Positions 44,827-55,560 of a stretch of 64,000 nucleotides of DNA are shown here, in pieces. This stretch comes from Pararhizobium sp. IMCC21322. GTDB taxonomy: Bacteria > Pseudomonadota > Alphaproteobacteria > Rhizobiales > GCA-2746425. The DNA lies in NCBI RefSeq assembly GCF_030758295.1, contig NZ_CP132335.1, forward strand, positions 2,890,412 through 2,954,411, written 5' to 3'. The notes under the pieces are model-generated. The model saw only the letters and a program-made list of their open reading frames with translations. It was not told the DNA's origin and ran no database searches. The position numbers and the translations under genes are program-made. Numbering within the stretch: position 1 is the first letter of the stretch; each line of letters begins with the position of its first letter.

Positions 44827-45135
44827 ATGGCTCACAAAATGCATCAGGTGACGGGTAAATTGAGTGTCAGCCAGTCTGTCATTTCAAAGTCGACTTTTGA
44901 TGATGTGAACATGTCCAAAACAAGCTTCCGAAATGCGAATTTGTCAAAAGCGCTGATCGAAGGCGTGAACATGGCAAATACGGCGTTTAGCGACGTGAAC
45001 CTGTCCGGGGTTCAATTTAAAAATGTGAATATGAGCAATGTTGCAATCAAAAATGCAAACCTTGCTGGAATGAAGATTAACGGCGTGGCCGTTAGCGATC
45101 TTTTTGCGGCTTATACAGCCGCGCAGAATGCTTAG
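44827..45135 (+). CDS. Pentapeptide-repeat protein between nuoF and nuoG
   Basis: 102 residues from ATG 44827, five bases after the nuoF stop. Residues 21-90 are about 13 five-residue units of the A(N/D)LXX type: DDVNMSKTSFRNANLSK, then ANTAFSDVNLSGVQFKNVNM and SNVAIKNANLAGM, predicting a short right-handed beta-helix. There is no signal peptide or membrane segment. nuoG starts nine bases downstream, so it is made with the complex I hydrophilic arm. It might be an assembly factor or accessory subunit; this is inference from position. Confidence 0.88.
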   Translation: MAHKMHQVTGKLSVSQSVISKSTFDDVNMSKTSFRNANLSKALIEGVNMANTAFSDVNLSGVQFKNVNMSNVAIKNANLAGMKINGVAVSDLFAAYTAAQNA

Positions 45136-45144
45136 GTGAATCAG

Positions 45145-47241
45145 ATGACGAAGATCATCGTTGACGGAACCGAAATTGAAGTGCCAGCAGGATACACGCT
45201 GCTTCAGGCTGCAGAAGAAGCTGGTGCTGAAGTGCCGCGCTTTTGCTACCATGATCGGTTATCGGTAGCAGGCAATTGCCGCATGTGCCTTGTGGAAGTG
45301 AAGGGCGGACCGCCCAAACCTGCCGCGTCTTGTGCCATGTCTGTGCGTGATTTGCGCCCGGGTCCCAATGGTGAACCGCCTGAAATATTTACAAAAACGC
45401 CAATGGTCAAAAAGGCCCGTGAAGGCGTTATGGAATTTTTGCTGATCAACCATCCGCTCGATTGCCCGATCTGCGATCAGGGCGGCGAATGTGATCTTCA
45501 GGATCAGGCTATGGCCTATGGCGTGGACAGTTCACGGTTTTCCGAGAATAAGCGCGCGGTTGAAGACAAATATATCGGGCCTCTGGTCAAAACCATCATG
45601 ACCCGATGCATTCACTGTACCCGCTGCGTTCGTTTCTCCACGGAGGTTGCTGGTGTCACAGATTTGGGCATGACCGGACGCGGCGAAGATGCCGAGATTA
45701 CAACATACCTTGAAAGCGCGATGACATCGGAATTGCAGGGCAACGTCATTGATCTGTGTCCTGTTGGTGCGCTGACTTCCAAGCCTTACGCCTTCAAGGC
45801 ACGTCCCTGGGAATTGACCAAGACCGAAGGCGTGGATGTCATGGATGCCGTGGGCTCGGCCATTCGCATTGACACACGCGGTCGCGAAGTCATGCGCATC
45901 ATGCCGCGCCTCAATGAAGCGGTGAATGAAGAATGGATTTCCGACAAGACCAGGTTCATCTGGGATGGTCTCGGTTCCCAGCGCCTGGATCGCCCTTATA
46001 TTCGCGAATCAGGAAAATTACGCGCTTCATCCTGGCAGGAGGCTTTTGATCTGATTGCTGAACGCGTCAAAGCCAATACGCCCGAACATGTCGGGGCAAT
46101 TGGCGGAGATCTGGCCAGTGTGGAAGATCTTTATGCGTTGAAAACGCTGATGAAATCCATCGGATCGCCCAATTATGACTGCCGACAAGATGGCACAGTG
46201 CTGGACCCGAAGGACGGGCGTGCAAGCTATCTGTTCAATACCAGCATAGAGGGCATCGAGGATGCCGATGCGCTGCTGATTATTGGTTCCAATCCACGCC
46301 ATGAGGCTGCCGTGCTGAACGCACGTATTCGCAAACGCTGGCGCATGAGCGAGTTCCCGATTGCACTCATCGGTGAGCAGAATGATCTGACCTATGATTA
46401 CGAATATCTGGGGGCCGGTCCGGACAGCCTGAAAAGCCTTTCAGACAGCAAGTCTGGCTTTGGAAAAATATTGCGTGAAGCCGAGCGACCAATGATCCTC
46501 ATTGGTCAGGGTGCTTTGACACGCAAGGACAGTGCCGGAATTTTGGGCGCCATCGCGAAACTGGCCGTTGATACCGGCGTTGTTACCGAGGGCTGGAACG
46601 GCTTTAGCGTCTTGCACACTGCAGCTGCGCGGGTTGGCGGTCTGGATATTGGGTTTGTTCCGGAAGATGGCGGTCTGAAAACGGCTGAAATGCTGTCGGC
46701 TGCAGGAAAAGGTGATTTGCTGACCCTGTTCCTTGCAGGCGCGGATGAGATTGATCTGGACGCATTGGGGTCCGCCTTTGTGGTATATGTGGGCACACAT
46801 GGTGACAAGGCAGCGCATCGCGCCGACGTTATCCTGCCTGCTGCGACCTATACGGAAAAGTCTGGAACCTATGTGAATACCGAGGGACGGGTGCAATATA
46901 CACCGCGCGCAGCTTTCCCGCCGGGTGATGCCCGCGAGGACTGGGCTATTTATCGCGCTTTGTCTGATGTGCTTGGCTCACCGATTGCCTTCAACTCCCT
47001 TGACCAGCTTCGTGCGCAGCTTTACAGCGAATTCAGCCATTTGGCCGCAATTGATCAAGTGGCACTTCAGGAAAGTGGGCAGATAGAAAAGCTCACAAAG
47101 AAAACCGGCTCGATCAAATCAGATGCATTTGTCAGTCCGGTTACAGATTTCTACCTGACAAACCCGATTGCGCGTGCATCAAAGGTCATGGCGGAATGTT
47201 CACAACTGGCCCTCGGTCAGCATGTTGAAGCGGCAGAATAG
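45145..47241 (+). CDS. nuoG: NADH-quinone oxidoreductase subunit G
   Basis: 698 residues from ATG 45145 (AGG 6 bases upstream); a GTG at 45136 would add three. The N-terminal [2Fe-2S] and [4Fe-4S] sites are FCYHDRLSVAGNCRMCLVEV, then HPLDCPICDQGGECDLQD (with a His ligand) and TRCIHCTRCVRFSTEV with DLCPVGALTSKP. The rest is the molybdopterin-oxidoreductase-like domain without cofactor, in place of the N7 cluster. It forwards electrons along the Fe-S chain. Confidence 0.96.
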   Translation: MTKIIVDGTEIEVPAGYTLLQAAEEAGAEVPRFCYHDRLSVAGNCRMCLVEVKGGPPKPAASCAMSVRDLRPGPNGEPPEIFTKTPMVKKAREGVMEFLLINHPLDCPICDQGGECDLQDQAMAYGVDSSRFSENKRAVEDKYIGPLVKTIMTRCIHCTRCVRFSTEVAGVTDLGMTGRGEDAEITTYLESAMTSELQGNVIDLCPVGALTSKPYAFKARPWELTKTEGVDVMDAVGSAIRIDTRGREVMRIMPRLNEAVNEEWISDKTRFIWDGLGSQRLDRPYIRESGKLRASSWQEAFDLIAERVKANTPEHVGAIGGDLASVEDLYALKTLMKSIGSPNYDCRQDGTVLDPKDGRASYLFNTSIEGIEDADALLIIGSNPRHEAAVLNARIRKRWRMSEFPIALIGEQNDLTYDYEYLGAGPDSLKSLSDSKSGFGKILREAERPMILIGQGALTRKDSAGILGAIAKLAVDTGVVTEGWNGFSVLHTAAARVGGLDIGFVPEDGGLKTAEMLSAAGKGDLLTLFLAGADEIDLDALGSAFVVYVGTHGDKAAHRADVILPAATYTEKSGTYVNTEGRVQYTPRAAFPPGDAREDWAIYRALSDVLGSPIAFNSLDQLRAQLYSEFSHLAAIDQVALQESGQIEKLTKKTGSIKSDAFVSPVTDFYLTNPIARASKVMAECSQLALGQHVEAAE

Positions 47242-47253
47242 GGCAGGCGGCTG

Positions 47254-48303
47254 ATGAATTCCTTCTTCGACACATATGTAGTGCCAACGGCGATCATGGT
47301 TGGCCAAAGCCTGCTTTTGCTGGTCTCGCTGCTGCTGGTTATTGCGTATCTGCTCTATGCTGACCGTAAGATCTGGGCAGCGGTTCAGCTTCGTCGCGGG
47401 CCCAATGTGGTTGGGCCATGGGGACTTCTGCAATCCTTTGCCGATCTTTTGAAGTTTGTTCTCAAAGAACCGGTTATTCCAGCTAGTGCCAATAAGGCCG
47501 TGTTCCTGCTGGCGCCTTTGGTAGCCGTTACCCTGGCGCTGACCTCATGGGCTGTTGTGCCAGTGAATGCCGGATGGGTGATCGCAAACATCAATGTTGG
47601 CATCCTGTTTGTATTCGCCATCTCCTCGCTGGAGGTTTATGGCGTGATCATGGGTGGTTGGGCCTCGAACTCCAAATATGCATTTTTGGGCGCTTTGCGA
47701 TCCGCCGCACAGATGATTTCCTATGAGGTTTCAATCGGCTTCGTCATCATTACCGTATTGCTCTGTGTCGGATCATTGAACCTGACCGATGTGGTTGAAG
47801 CGCAGAGAACCGGGCTTGCCACCATGCTGGGGGTCGACTCACTTCTGATCCTGAACTGGTTCTGGTTGCCGCTGTTCCCGATGTTTGTGATCTTCTTCAT
47901 CTCGGCTTTGGCGGAAACCAACCGACCACCATTTGATCTGCCTGAGGCTGAGTCTGAACTTGTGGCCGGCTTTATGGTGGAATACGGCTCCACCCCATAC
48001 ATGATGTTTATGCTTGGCGAATATGCAGCCATCACATTGATGTGCGCCATGGGCACGATCCTGTTTATGGGCGGATGGCTGCCACCGTTTGACTTTGCTC
48101 CGTTTACCTGGGTCCCGGGCATTGTCTGGTTCATGCTGAAGCTGTGCTTCATGTTCTTCATGTTTGCCATGGTCAAAGCCTTTGTGCCGCGCTATCGCTA
48201 CGATCAGTTGATGCGTCTTGGCTGGAAGGTATTCTTGCCAATCTCGTTAGCGTCTGTGGCCATAGTGGCTGGCGTATTGCAGGTGATGGGATGGGCACCA
48301 TGA
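47254..48303 (+). CDS. nuoH: NADH-quinone oxidoreductase subunit H
   Basis: 349 residues with about eight transmembrane segments. [36 protein letters not shown] and [20 protein letters not shown] are the conserved loops that form the quinone chamber with NuoB and NuoD. It anchors the hydrophilic arm to the membrane arm. Confidence 0.97.
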   Translation: MNSFFDTYVVPTAIMVGQSLLLLVSLLLVIAYLLYADRKIWAAVQLRRGPNVVGPWGLLQSFADLLKFVLKEPVIPASANKAVFLLAPLVAVTLALTSWAVVPVNAGWVIANINVGILFVFAISSLEVYGVIMGGWASNSKYAFLGALRSAAQMISYEVSIGFVIITVLLCVGSLNLTDVVEAQRTGLATMLGVDSLLILNWFWLPLFPMFVIFFISALAETNRPPFDLPEAESELVAGFMVEYGSTPYMMFMLGEYAAITLMCAMGTILFMGGWLPPFDFAPFTWVPGIVWFMLKLCFMFFMFAMVKAFVPRYRYDQLMRLGWKVFLPISLASVAIVAGVLQVMGWAP

Positions 48304-48342
48304 TTGTATTGAAATTGCGGATGAAAAAGCGAGGAATTCCTC

Positions 48343-48831
48343 ATGCGGCTTGATCAGGCAGCAAAATCCCTGTTGTTGAAGGAATTCGTCTCGGCGTTTT
48401 TCCTGTCGGTGCGCTATATGTTCAAACCGCGCCCGACCATCAACTATCCATTTGAAAAAGGTCCTGTCAGCCCACGTTTTCGCGGGGAGCACGCCTTGCG
48501 ACGCTATCCCAATGGCGAAGAGCGCTGCATTGCCTGCAAACTGTGCGAAGCCATCTGTCCGGCACAGGCCATTACCATTGAGGCCGGTCCGCGGCGCAAT
48601 GACGGCACACGCCGAACCACACGCTATGACATCGATATGGTCAAATGTATCTATTGCGGCATGTGCCAGGAGGCCTGTCCCGTGGATGCCATCGTGGAAG
48701 GGCCGAATTTCGAATTTGCGACGGAAACGCGTGAAGAACTGTATTACGACAAGAACAAACTTCTGGAAAACGGATCACGCTGGGAACGCGAAATCGCTGA
48801 CAATATTGCAGCCGATGCCGCCTATCGCTAA
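48343..48831 (+). CDS. nuoI: NADH-quinone oxidoreductase subunit I
   Basis: 162 residues with two 8Fe ferredoxin-type motifs: [16 protein letters not shown] and [16 protein letters not shown], binding clusters N6a and N6b. The N-terminal amphipathic helix ([20 protein letters not shown]) sits on the membrane. The longer start of some homologues is absent here. Confidence 0.97.
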   Translation: MRLDQAAKSLLLKEFVSAFFLSVRYMFKPRPTINYPFEKGPVSPRFRGEHALRRYPNGEERCIACKLCEAICPAQAITIEAGPRRNDGTRRTTRYDIDMVKCIYCGMCQEACPVDAIVEGPNFEFATETREELYYDKNKLLENGSRWEREIADNIAADAAYR

Positions 48832-48885
48832 ACAGCGCATAACGACTATGAACCTTGGTGCCAAAGGCGCCGCTCGGGGCTAAAT

Positions 48886-49500
48886 ATGATACTGACGAGC
48901 CTTTTCTTTTATCTCTTCGCTGGCGTCACGGTGGCGTCTGCCTTTATGGTGATTTCTTCGCGCAATCCGGTGCATTCCGTATTGTTCCTAATTCTGGCGT
49001 TCGTCAATTCTGCGGCCTTGTTTTTGATGCTTGGCGCAGAATTCCTCGCGATGATTTTGATCGTGGTTTATGTGGGCGCGGTCGCGGTCTTGTTCCTCTT
49101 CGTTGTGATGATGCTGGATGTGGACTTTGCCGAGTTGCGTCAGGGCTTTCTGCAATATCTTCCGGTCGGCGCAATCATTGGCCTGATCTTGTTGGTTGAA
49201 CTGATTCTGGTTGTTGGTACCTATGTTATCGCGCCGGAAATGACGGCAAGCCCGATTGTTCCCATTCCAGACCCACTGGTCATTTCGAACACCGAGGCTC
49301 TGGGGCTGCTGATCTATACAAAATACATCTATTTCTTCCAGGCCGCAGGCATGCTGCTTCTGGTTGCCATGATTGGCGCCATTGTGCTGACGCTGCGCCA
49401 CAAGGAAGGCGTTAAGCGACAAAACATTTCGGAACAGGTTGCCCGGCGACCTGAAACGTCAATCGAAGTGCGTAAAGTGGAATCAGGAAAAGGGATCTAG
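48886..49500 (+). CDS. nuoJ: NADH-quinone oxidoreductase subunit J
   Basis: 204 residues with five transmembrane segments. [20 protein letters not shown], then [20 protein letters not shown] with the conserved Glu and the pi-bulge [13 protein letters not shown], are typical. The tail from about 170 is charged and cytosolic. It is part of the E-channel region. Confidence 0.95.
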   Translation: MILTSLFFYLFAGVTVASAFMVISSRNPVHSVLFLILAFVNSAALFLMLGAEFLAMILIVVYVGAVAVLFLFVVMMLDVDFAELRQGFLQYLPVGAIIGLILLVELILVVGTYVIAPEMTASPIVPIPDPLVISNTEALGLLIYTKYIYFFQAAGMLLLVAMIGAIVLTLRHKEGVKRQNISEQVARRPETSIEVRKVESGKGI

Positions 49501-49543
49501 GGCGGCAGCCTTTGGTCTCACACGGAAAGTATTAGGTTCTCTA

Positions 49544-49852
49544 ATGGAAATCGGCCTTTCACATTATCTGACAGTGGCAGCCATACTGTTCACTATCGGC
49601 GTATTGGGAATCTTCCTCAACAGGAAGAATGTCATCGTTATTCTAATGTCGGTGGAATTGATCCTGCTGGCCGTCAATCTCAACTTTGTAGCTTTCTCGT
49701 CTTTTCTGGGAGACATGGTAGGGCAGGTCTTTGCCTTGTTTGTGCTGACCGTTGCCGCTGCTGAGGCAGCCATCGGTCTGGCCATTCTGGTCGTCTTCTT
49801 CCGCAACCGCGGCTCCATCGCCGTGGAAGACGTCAACATGATGAAAGGCTGA
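49544..49852 (+). CDS. nuoK: NADH-quinone oxidoreductase subunit K
   Basis: 102 residues from ATG 49544 (a longer frame back to 49439 overlaps nuoJ). Three transmembrane segments, with conserved Glu in [20 protein letters not shown] and [20 protein letters not shown]. The two Glu are part of the proton path. Confidence 0.96.
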   Translation: MEIGLSHYLTVAAILFTIGVLGIFLNRKNVIVILMSVELILLAVNLNFVAFSSFLGDMVGQVFALFVLTVAAAEAAIGLAILVVFFRNRGSIAVEDVNMMKG

Positions 49853-49858
49853 TCAGAC

Positions 49859-51796
49859 ATGTATTCAGCCATCGTATTCCTTCCGCTGATCGGCTTCCTC
49901 ATCGCGGGGCTGTTTGGTAACAGGCTCGGCGCACGCAATGTGGAATATCTCACATCCGGCCTGGTTGTCATTTCCGCCTTGCTCTCCTGGATTGCTTTTT
50001 TCTATGTGGGCATTGGCCAGGGCGAGACGCAGACCGTGCAGATCATGTCATGGATTGAGTCCGGAACGCTCTCGGCAAACTGGGCCCTGCGTATTGATAC
50101 GCTCACAGTGGTCATGCTGGTCGTTGTCAATTCGGTCTCGGCGCTCGTGCATATTTATTCCATAGGATACATGCATGAAGATCCGCATCGCGCGCGGTTC
50201 TTTGGGTATTTGTCGCTGTTTACCTTTGCCATGTTGTCACTGGTGACCGCTGACAATCTTCTGCAGATGTTCTTCGGCTGGGAAGGTGTTGGTCTGGCGT
50301 CCTATCTGCTGATTGGCTTCTGGTACCAAAAACCGGCTGCCAATGCGGCTGCTATGAAAGCGTTCATCGTCAACCGCGTTGGTGATTTTGGTTTCCTGCT
50401 CGGCATCTTTGCCCTGTTCTGGATGACCGGAACCATCAATCTGGATGCTATCTTCGCCAACGCCGCCTCACTGGAAGGACAAACCATCCAGTTTGCTGGT
50501 ATGGAACTGGACGCACTGACAACCATTTGTCTGCTGCTGTTCATGGGCGCGATGGGCAAGTCGGCGCAATTCCTGCTGCACACCTGGCTGCCAGATGCGA
50601 TGGAAGGTCCGACACCTGTGTCAGCCCTCATTCACGCTGCAACCATGGTAACAGCAGGGGTGTTCCTGGTGGCGCGCATGTCACCGGTGTTTGAATACGC
50701 GCCAGACGCCTTGTTGGTTGTCACCTATGTTGGTGCGATAACCGCCTTCTTTGCAGCCACTGTCGGGCTGGTTCAGACCGATATCAAACGCGTCATCGCC
50801 TATTCAACATGTTCCCAATTGGGCTACATGTTTGTGGCCTTGGGGGTTGGTGCATATTCAGCTGGCATGTTCCATCTGTTTACCCACGCCTTCTTCAAAG
50901 CGCTGCTGTTCCTCGGCGCAGGTTCGGTCATCCACGCTGTCCACCACGAGCAGGACATGCGCAAAATGGGTGGGCTGCGGAAACACATTCCGCTGACTTA
51001 TGGCATGATGATCATTGGCACGATTGCGCTTACAGGGTTCCCGTTCACGGCTGGATATTATTCCAAGGATGCGATTATTGAATCAGCCTACGCCTTTGGC
51101 GGACAGGCTGGCGGCTTCGCCTACATCATGACCGTTGTGGCAGCCATCTTCACGAGCTTCTATTCGTGGCGGCTGATCTTCCTGACCTTCCACGGCAAGG
51201 CCCGCGCCTCCGCCGATGTCATGGCACATGTCCATGAGTCACCAAAGATCATGACCGTACCGTTGATTTTACTGGCCATCGGTGCCCTGTTTGCCGGCGT
51301 CTTCTTCTCGGGATCGTTCATCGGACATAACTTCGATGAGTTCTGGCGTGAATCGCTGTTCTTCGGCGAAGGCAACACCATCATGGAAGACTTCCACAAT
51401 GTGCCCGGCTGGGTTGTCTGGTCGCCATTCTTTGCAATGGTGCTTGGATTTGTGGTGTCGTTCTACTTCTACATTCTGTCCCCGGATACGCCACGGCGTC
51501 TTGCTGAGGAACACGGCATTTTATACCGGTTCCTTTTGAACAAATGGTATTTCGACGAAATCTACAATGTGATTTTTGTCCGTCCTGCCAAATGGATCGG
51601 TTACTTCCTTTGGAAAAAAGGCGATGGCTGGTTCATCGATGGGCTGGGTCCAAACGGGATTGCTGCCCGCGTGTCCGACGTAACTCAAAGAGTTGTTAAA
51701 TTGCAAAGTGGCTATCTGTATCACTACGCGTTCGCAATGATGATTGGCGTGGCCGCGCTCATCACCTGGATGACCTTTAGCGGAGGGGCAAACTGA
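49859..51796 (+). CDS. nuoL: NADH-quinone oxidoreductase subunit L
   Basis: 645 residues, antiporter-like proton-pumping subunit with about 16 segments. [20 protein letters not shown], then [20 protein letters not shown] and [20 protein letters not shown] are conserved, with the Lys/Glu/His of the half-channels. The long C-terminal lateral helix is seen after [20 protein letters not shown]. The stop shares a base with the nuoM start. Confidence 0.97.
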   Translation: MYSAIVFLPLIGFLIAGLFGNRLGARNVEYLTSGLVVISALLSWIAFFYVGIGQGETQTVQIMSWIESGTLSANWALRIDTLTVVMLVVVNSVSALVHIYSIGYMHEDPHRARFFGYLSLFTFAMLSLVTADNLLQMFFGWEGVGLASYLLIGFWYQKPAANAAAMKAFIVNRVGDFGFLLGIFALFWMTGTINLDAIFANAASLEGQTIQFAGMELDALTTICLLLFMGAMGKSAQFLLHTWLPDAMEGPTPVSALIHAATMVTAGVFLVARMSPVFEYAPDALLVVTYVGAITAFFAATVGLVQTDIKRVIAYSTCSQLGYMFVALGVGAYSAGMFHLFTHAFFKALLFLGAGSVIHAVHHEQDMRKMGGLRKHIPLTYGMMIIGTIALTGFPFTAGYYSKDAIIESAYAFGGQAGGFAYIMTVVAAIFTSFYSWRLIFLTFHGKARASADVMAHVHESPKIMTVPLILLAIGALFAGVFFSGSFIGHNFDEFWRESLFFGEGNTIMEDFHNVPGWVVWSPFFAMVLGFVVSFYFYILSPDTPRRLAEEHGILYRFLLNKWYFDEIYNVIFVRPAKWIGYFLWKKGDGWFIDGLGPNGIAARVSDVTQRVVKLQSGYLYHYAFAMMIGVAALITWMTFSGGAN

Positions 51797-53313
51797 TGAG
51801 CAGTTGGCCAATTCTTTCAACCGTCACCTTCCTGCCACTGGTTGGTGCATTGTTGATCCTGCTGGTTCGTGGTGATGATGATATTGCCCGACGCAATATC
51901 CGCAATGTTGCCCTTTGGACCACCATTGTAACGTTTGTCGTATCGCTGTTCATCTGGATCGGGTTTGACACACAAGTTGCCGGTTTCCAGATGGTGGAAG
52001 ATGCAGCACTGGCTGACGGCATCTTCAATTACAAAATGGGCGTTGACGGCATTTCCATGCTGTTTGTCATTTTGACCACATTGCTGATGCCGCTCTGTAT
52101 TCTGGCAAGCTGGACTTCAATCGACAAGCGGTTGAAGGAATACATGATCGCGTTTCTGGTGTTGGAAACACTGATGATCGGCGTGTTCTGCGCGCTGGAT
52201 CTGGTGTTGTTCTACATCTTCTTTGAAGCTGGTCTCATCCCGATGTTCCTGATCATCGGCGTATGGGGCGGCGCTCGCAGGGTTTATGCGTCGTTCAAAT
52301 TCTTCCTCTACACTCTGCTTGGCTCAGTTCTGATGCTGATCGCCATTATGGCCATGTACTGGGAAGCCGGAACAACCGATATTCCCACATTGCTGGCCTT
52401 CCAGTTCCCCGCCGGTATGCAAACCTGGCTGTGGCTGGCCTTCTTTGCCAGTTTCGCTGTGAAAATGCCCATGTGGCCCGTTCACACCTGGTTGCCTGAT
52501 GCGCATGTGGAGGCACCGACGGCAGGGTCTGTCATTTTGGCAGGTATTCTGCTGAAAATGGGTGGTTACGGGTTCTTGCGGTTCTCACTGCCCATGTTCC
52601 CATTGGCCTCGGATGATTTTGCGCCGTTGGTTTATGCACTGTCCGTTATTGCCATTATCTACACCTCGCTTGTGGCGCTGATGCAGGAAGACATAAAGAA
52701 GCTGATTGCCTATTCATCCGTTGCGCATATGGGCTTTGTAACCATCGGTATTTTCACCATGACCACACAGGGCGTGCAGGGGGGTATCTTCCAGATGCTG
52801 TCTCACGGCTTGATATCGGGCGCGCTGTTTCTGTGTGTTGGCGTAATTTATGACCGCATGCACACCCGTGAAATTGCGGCCTATGGTGGGTTGGTCAACC
52901 GTATGCCATTTTATGCCGTTGTCTTTTTGATCTTCACTATGGCCAATGTCGGCTTGCCAGGCACCAGCGGCTTCGTCGGCGAATTTCTTGTGCTGATGGG
53001 CATCTTCAAGGTGAACACCTGGGTGGCGATCTTCGCTGCAACGGGCGTCATATTGTCGGCTGCCTACGCGCTCTGGCTGTTCCGTCGGGTCGTCTTCGGG
53101 CAACTCAACAAGGAAAGCCTGAAGTCTATTCTGGACATGAGCATGCGCGAGAAAATCATTGTGGTGCCATTGTTGCTGCTCACCATCCTGTTTGGTTTCT
53201 ATCCGATGCCGATACTCGATGTGACGGCAGCATCAGTAGACAACCTCATTGCCAATTATCAGGCCGCATTGGCCGCAGCCGGTGATTTGGCTGAAACCGC
53301 AACTGCCCATTAG
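51796..53313 (+). CDS. nuoM: NADH-quinone oxidoreductase subunit M
   Basis: 505 residues, antiporter-like. [40 protein letters not shown] and [20 protein letters not shown] are conserved, with the KxxxE pair of the proton path. About 14 segments. Confidence 0.97.
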   Translation: MSSWPILSTVTFLPLVGALLILLVRGDDDIARRNIRNVALWTTIVTFVVSLFIWIGFDTQVAGFQMVEDAALADGIFNYKMGVDGISMLFVILTTLLMPLCILASWTSIDKRLKEYMIAFLVLETLMIGVFCALDLVLFYIFFEAGLIPMFLIIGVWGGARRVYASFKFFLYTLLGSVLMLIAIMAMYWEAGTTDIPTLLAFQFPAGMQTWLWLAFFASFAVKMPMWPVHTWLPDAHVEAPTAGSVILAGILLKMGGYGFLRFSLPMFPLASDDFAPLVYALSVIAIIYTSLVALMQEDIKKLIAYSSVAHMGFVTIGIFTMTTQGVQGGIFQMLSHGLISGALFLCVGVIYDRMHTREIAAYGGLVNRMPFYAVVFLIFTMANVGLPGTSGFVGEFLVLMGIFKVNTWVAIFAATGVILSAAYALWLFRRVVFGQLNKESLKSILDMSMREKIIVVPLLLLTILFGFYPMPILDVTAASVDNLIANYQAALAAAGDLAETATAH

Positions 53314-53337
53314 AATTGTAAGGTTGGACGAACGAGC

Positions 53338-54780
53338 ATGATACAGGACTTGACCTACATTTCAGATCTTGGGCCCGCATTGCCTGAAATCCTTCTGGCC
53401 ATTTCAGCAATGGTTCTGTTGATGATGGGGGCGTTTGGCGGCAATCGCATGACGCCTATTATCACCGGAATTTCCGTTGCTGTTTTGATTGTTGCGGCAG
53501 TCATGCTGGTTTGGGTCGTTCCAATGGGTGAAACGTTTGGTGGCGCATTTGTGCTGGATCCGTTTGCGCGCTTCATGAAGGTGGTGACGCTGTTTGGCTC
53601 TGCGGTGGCAATTGCCATGTCCGTTGGTTTTGCCCGAGCCGAGCGCTTCGAGACTTTCGAATATCCCATTTTGATCCTGCTCGCGACGCTGGGCATGCTG
53701 ATGATGATTTCAGCGACTGATATGTTGGCGCTGTATCTGGGCCTCGAATTGCAGTCTCTGGCGCTTTATGTAATCGCAGCCATCAACAGGGATTCCGTCC
53801 GCTCAACGGAAGCAGGGCTCAAATATTTTGTGCTGGGTGCTCTGTCCTCCGGCATGCTGCTATACGGCATCTCGCTGGTTTACGGCTTTACCGGACACAC
53901 CGATTTTGCAGGCATAGCGGCTGTCATCGGTGAAGGTGAGCGCAACATTGGCTTCATCTTCGGAATGGTGTTCGTGTTGTCGGGCCTCGCGTTCAAGATC
54001 TCCGCAGTGCCGTTTCATATGTGGACGCCGGACGTTTACGAGGGCGCACCAACGCCCGTAACCGCCTTCTTCGCTGCAGCGCCCAAAATTGCGGCCATGG
54101 CGATGTTTATTCGCGTAACCTATGGCGCGTTCCAAACAGCCACATTCGACTGGCAACAAGTGGTTGTGTTCATTTCCATTGCCTCCATGGCTCTTGGCGC
54201 GTTCGCCGCCATTGGACAACGCAACATCAAACGGCTGATGGCCTATTCCTCCATTGGCCATATGGGCTTTGCATTGGTAGGAGTTGCTGCCGGAACTGAG
54301 GCAGGCGTCAAAGGCGTGATCATCTATCTCGCTATCTATCTGATCACGACATTGGGCGCCTTTGCCTGCATTTTGGCCATGCGTCGCAAGGACGGCATGG
54401 TGGAAGACATTGACGAACTGTCCGGCCTTTCAAAAACTAACCCGATGATGGCGTTCCTTCTGGCAATGATCATGTTCTCGCTGGCCGGTATTCCGCCTCT
54501 GGCTGGTTTCTTTGCAAAATATTATGTGTTCGTCGCTGCCGTTGAATCAGGTCTGTATGCCCTGGCAATTTTGGGCGTTCTGGCCAGTGTGGTCGGCGCT
54601 TACTATTATCTGCGCATCGTCAAGATCATGTATTTCGACGACGCAGTGGACGCCTTTGAACCAATGCCAACGGAATTGCGTTTGGTTCTGGGTGGGTCTG
54701 GTATCTTTGTCCTGGTCTTTATTGTTTTCAACGGTTTGTTGGCGGGGGCCGCTACTACGGCTGCCCAGACATTCTTTTAA
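53338..54780 (+). CDS. nuoN: NADH-quinone oxidoreductase subunit N
   Basis: 480 residues, third antiporter-like subunit. [40 protein letters not shown] and [20 protein letters not shown] are the landmarks. It completes the 14-gene set; birA begins 7 bases after its stop. Confidence 0.97.
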   Translation: MIQDLTYISDLGPALPEILLAISAMVLLMMGAFGGNRMTPIITGISVAVLIVAAVMLVWVVPMGETFGGAFVLDPFARFMKVVTLFGSAVAIAMSVGFARAERFETFEYPILILLATLGMLMMISATDMLALYLGLELQSLALYVIAAINRDSVRSTEAGLKYFVLGALSSGMLLYGISLVYGFTGHTDFAGIAAVIGEGERNIGFIFGMVFVLSGLAFKISAVPFHMWTPDVYEGAPTPVTAFFAAAPKIAAMAMFIRVTYGAFQTATFDWQQVVVFISIASMALGAFAAIGQRNIKRLMAYSSIGHMGFALVGVAAGTEAGVKGVIIYLAIYLITTLGAFACILAMRRKDGMVEDIDELSGLSKTNPMMAFLLAMIMFSLAGIPPLAGFFAKYYVFVAAVESGLYALAILGVLASVVGAYYYLRIVKIMYFDDAVDAFEPMPTELRLVLGGSGIFVLVFIVFNGLLAGAATTAAQTFF

Positions 54781-54786
54781 AATTCA

Positions 54787-55560
54787 ATGACGCTGTCCGC
54801 GGTCATAGAGCGTCAACATTTTTCAAGCGTCGGGTCGACCAATGACCTGGCGCTTGATGCGTTTCGTGACGGTCGCATTGATCCGCTTTGGATAACGGCT
54901 GACGAACAATTGGATGGCAAAGGACGACGAGGCCGCAATTGGGTGTCTCCACCCGGTAATTTCTATGGCTCTCTCTTGCTGGTAGATCCAGCACCCTCTG
55001 AAGCGTTGCCGCAACTGGCTTTTGTGATATCGCTGGCATTGCACAAGGCGTTGTCTCGCGCGCTTCCACCAGACGTGCAAAGGCAGCTAACGGTCAAGTG
55101 GCCGAATGATCTGTTGTATGATCGCAAGAAAATCGCCGGCATATTGATGGAAGCCACCCATTTGGCAGGACGTACCGGCATTGTCATCGGCTGCGGTATC
55201 AATTGCACCACCAGCCCCGTAAAGGCACCGTATCCGGTAACCAATTTTATTGCCGAAGGGCAGGTGATCTCTGCTGAGGCAGTTTTTGACCTGTTTAGCG
55301 CACAGGTTGCAACCGTGCTGTCTGACTGGCAGGCGGGTCATAATTTTTCCTCCATCCGGGAAGCCTGGCTTCAACGCGCCAGCGGCGTTGGCGAAGATAT
55401 TACAGTTCGCTTGAACGATCGTGAACTCGAAGGACGTTTTACCGGGCTTGATGCAAAAGGCCGCCTCTTGCTTTCGCACCCCGAAAACGGCACAAGCGTC
55501 ATCTCTGCGGGGGACGTATTCATGTTGCCGCTGTCAGATCAGGCGCCAGAAGGACACTAA
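54787..55560 (+). CDS. birA: Biotin--[acetyl-CoA-carboxylase] ligase
   Basis: 257 residues. The catalytic site GKGRRGRNWVSPPGNFYGSL (GRGRxGR) and VKWPNDLLYDRKKIAGILME (the biotin and lysine-positioning loop) identify a biotin ligase. There is no N-terminal HTH, so it only attaches biotin to carboxylases and does not repress the bio genes. It follows nuoN closely; the rnj start abuts its stop codon. Confidence 0.94.
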   Translation: MTLSAVIERQHFSSVGSTNDLALDAFRDGRIDPLWITADEQLDGKGRRGRNWVSPPGNFYGSLLLVDPAPSEALPQLAFVISLALHKALSRALPPDVQRQLTVKWPNDLLYDRKKIAGILMEATHLAGRTGIVIGCGINCTTSPVKAPYPVTNFIAEGQVISAEAVFDLFSAQVATVLSDWQAGHNFSSIREAWLQRASGVGEDITVRLNDRELEGRFTGLDAKGRLLLSHPENGTSVISAGDVFMLPLSDQAPEGH

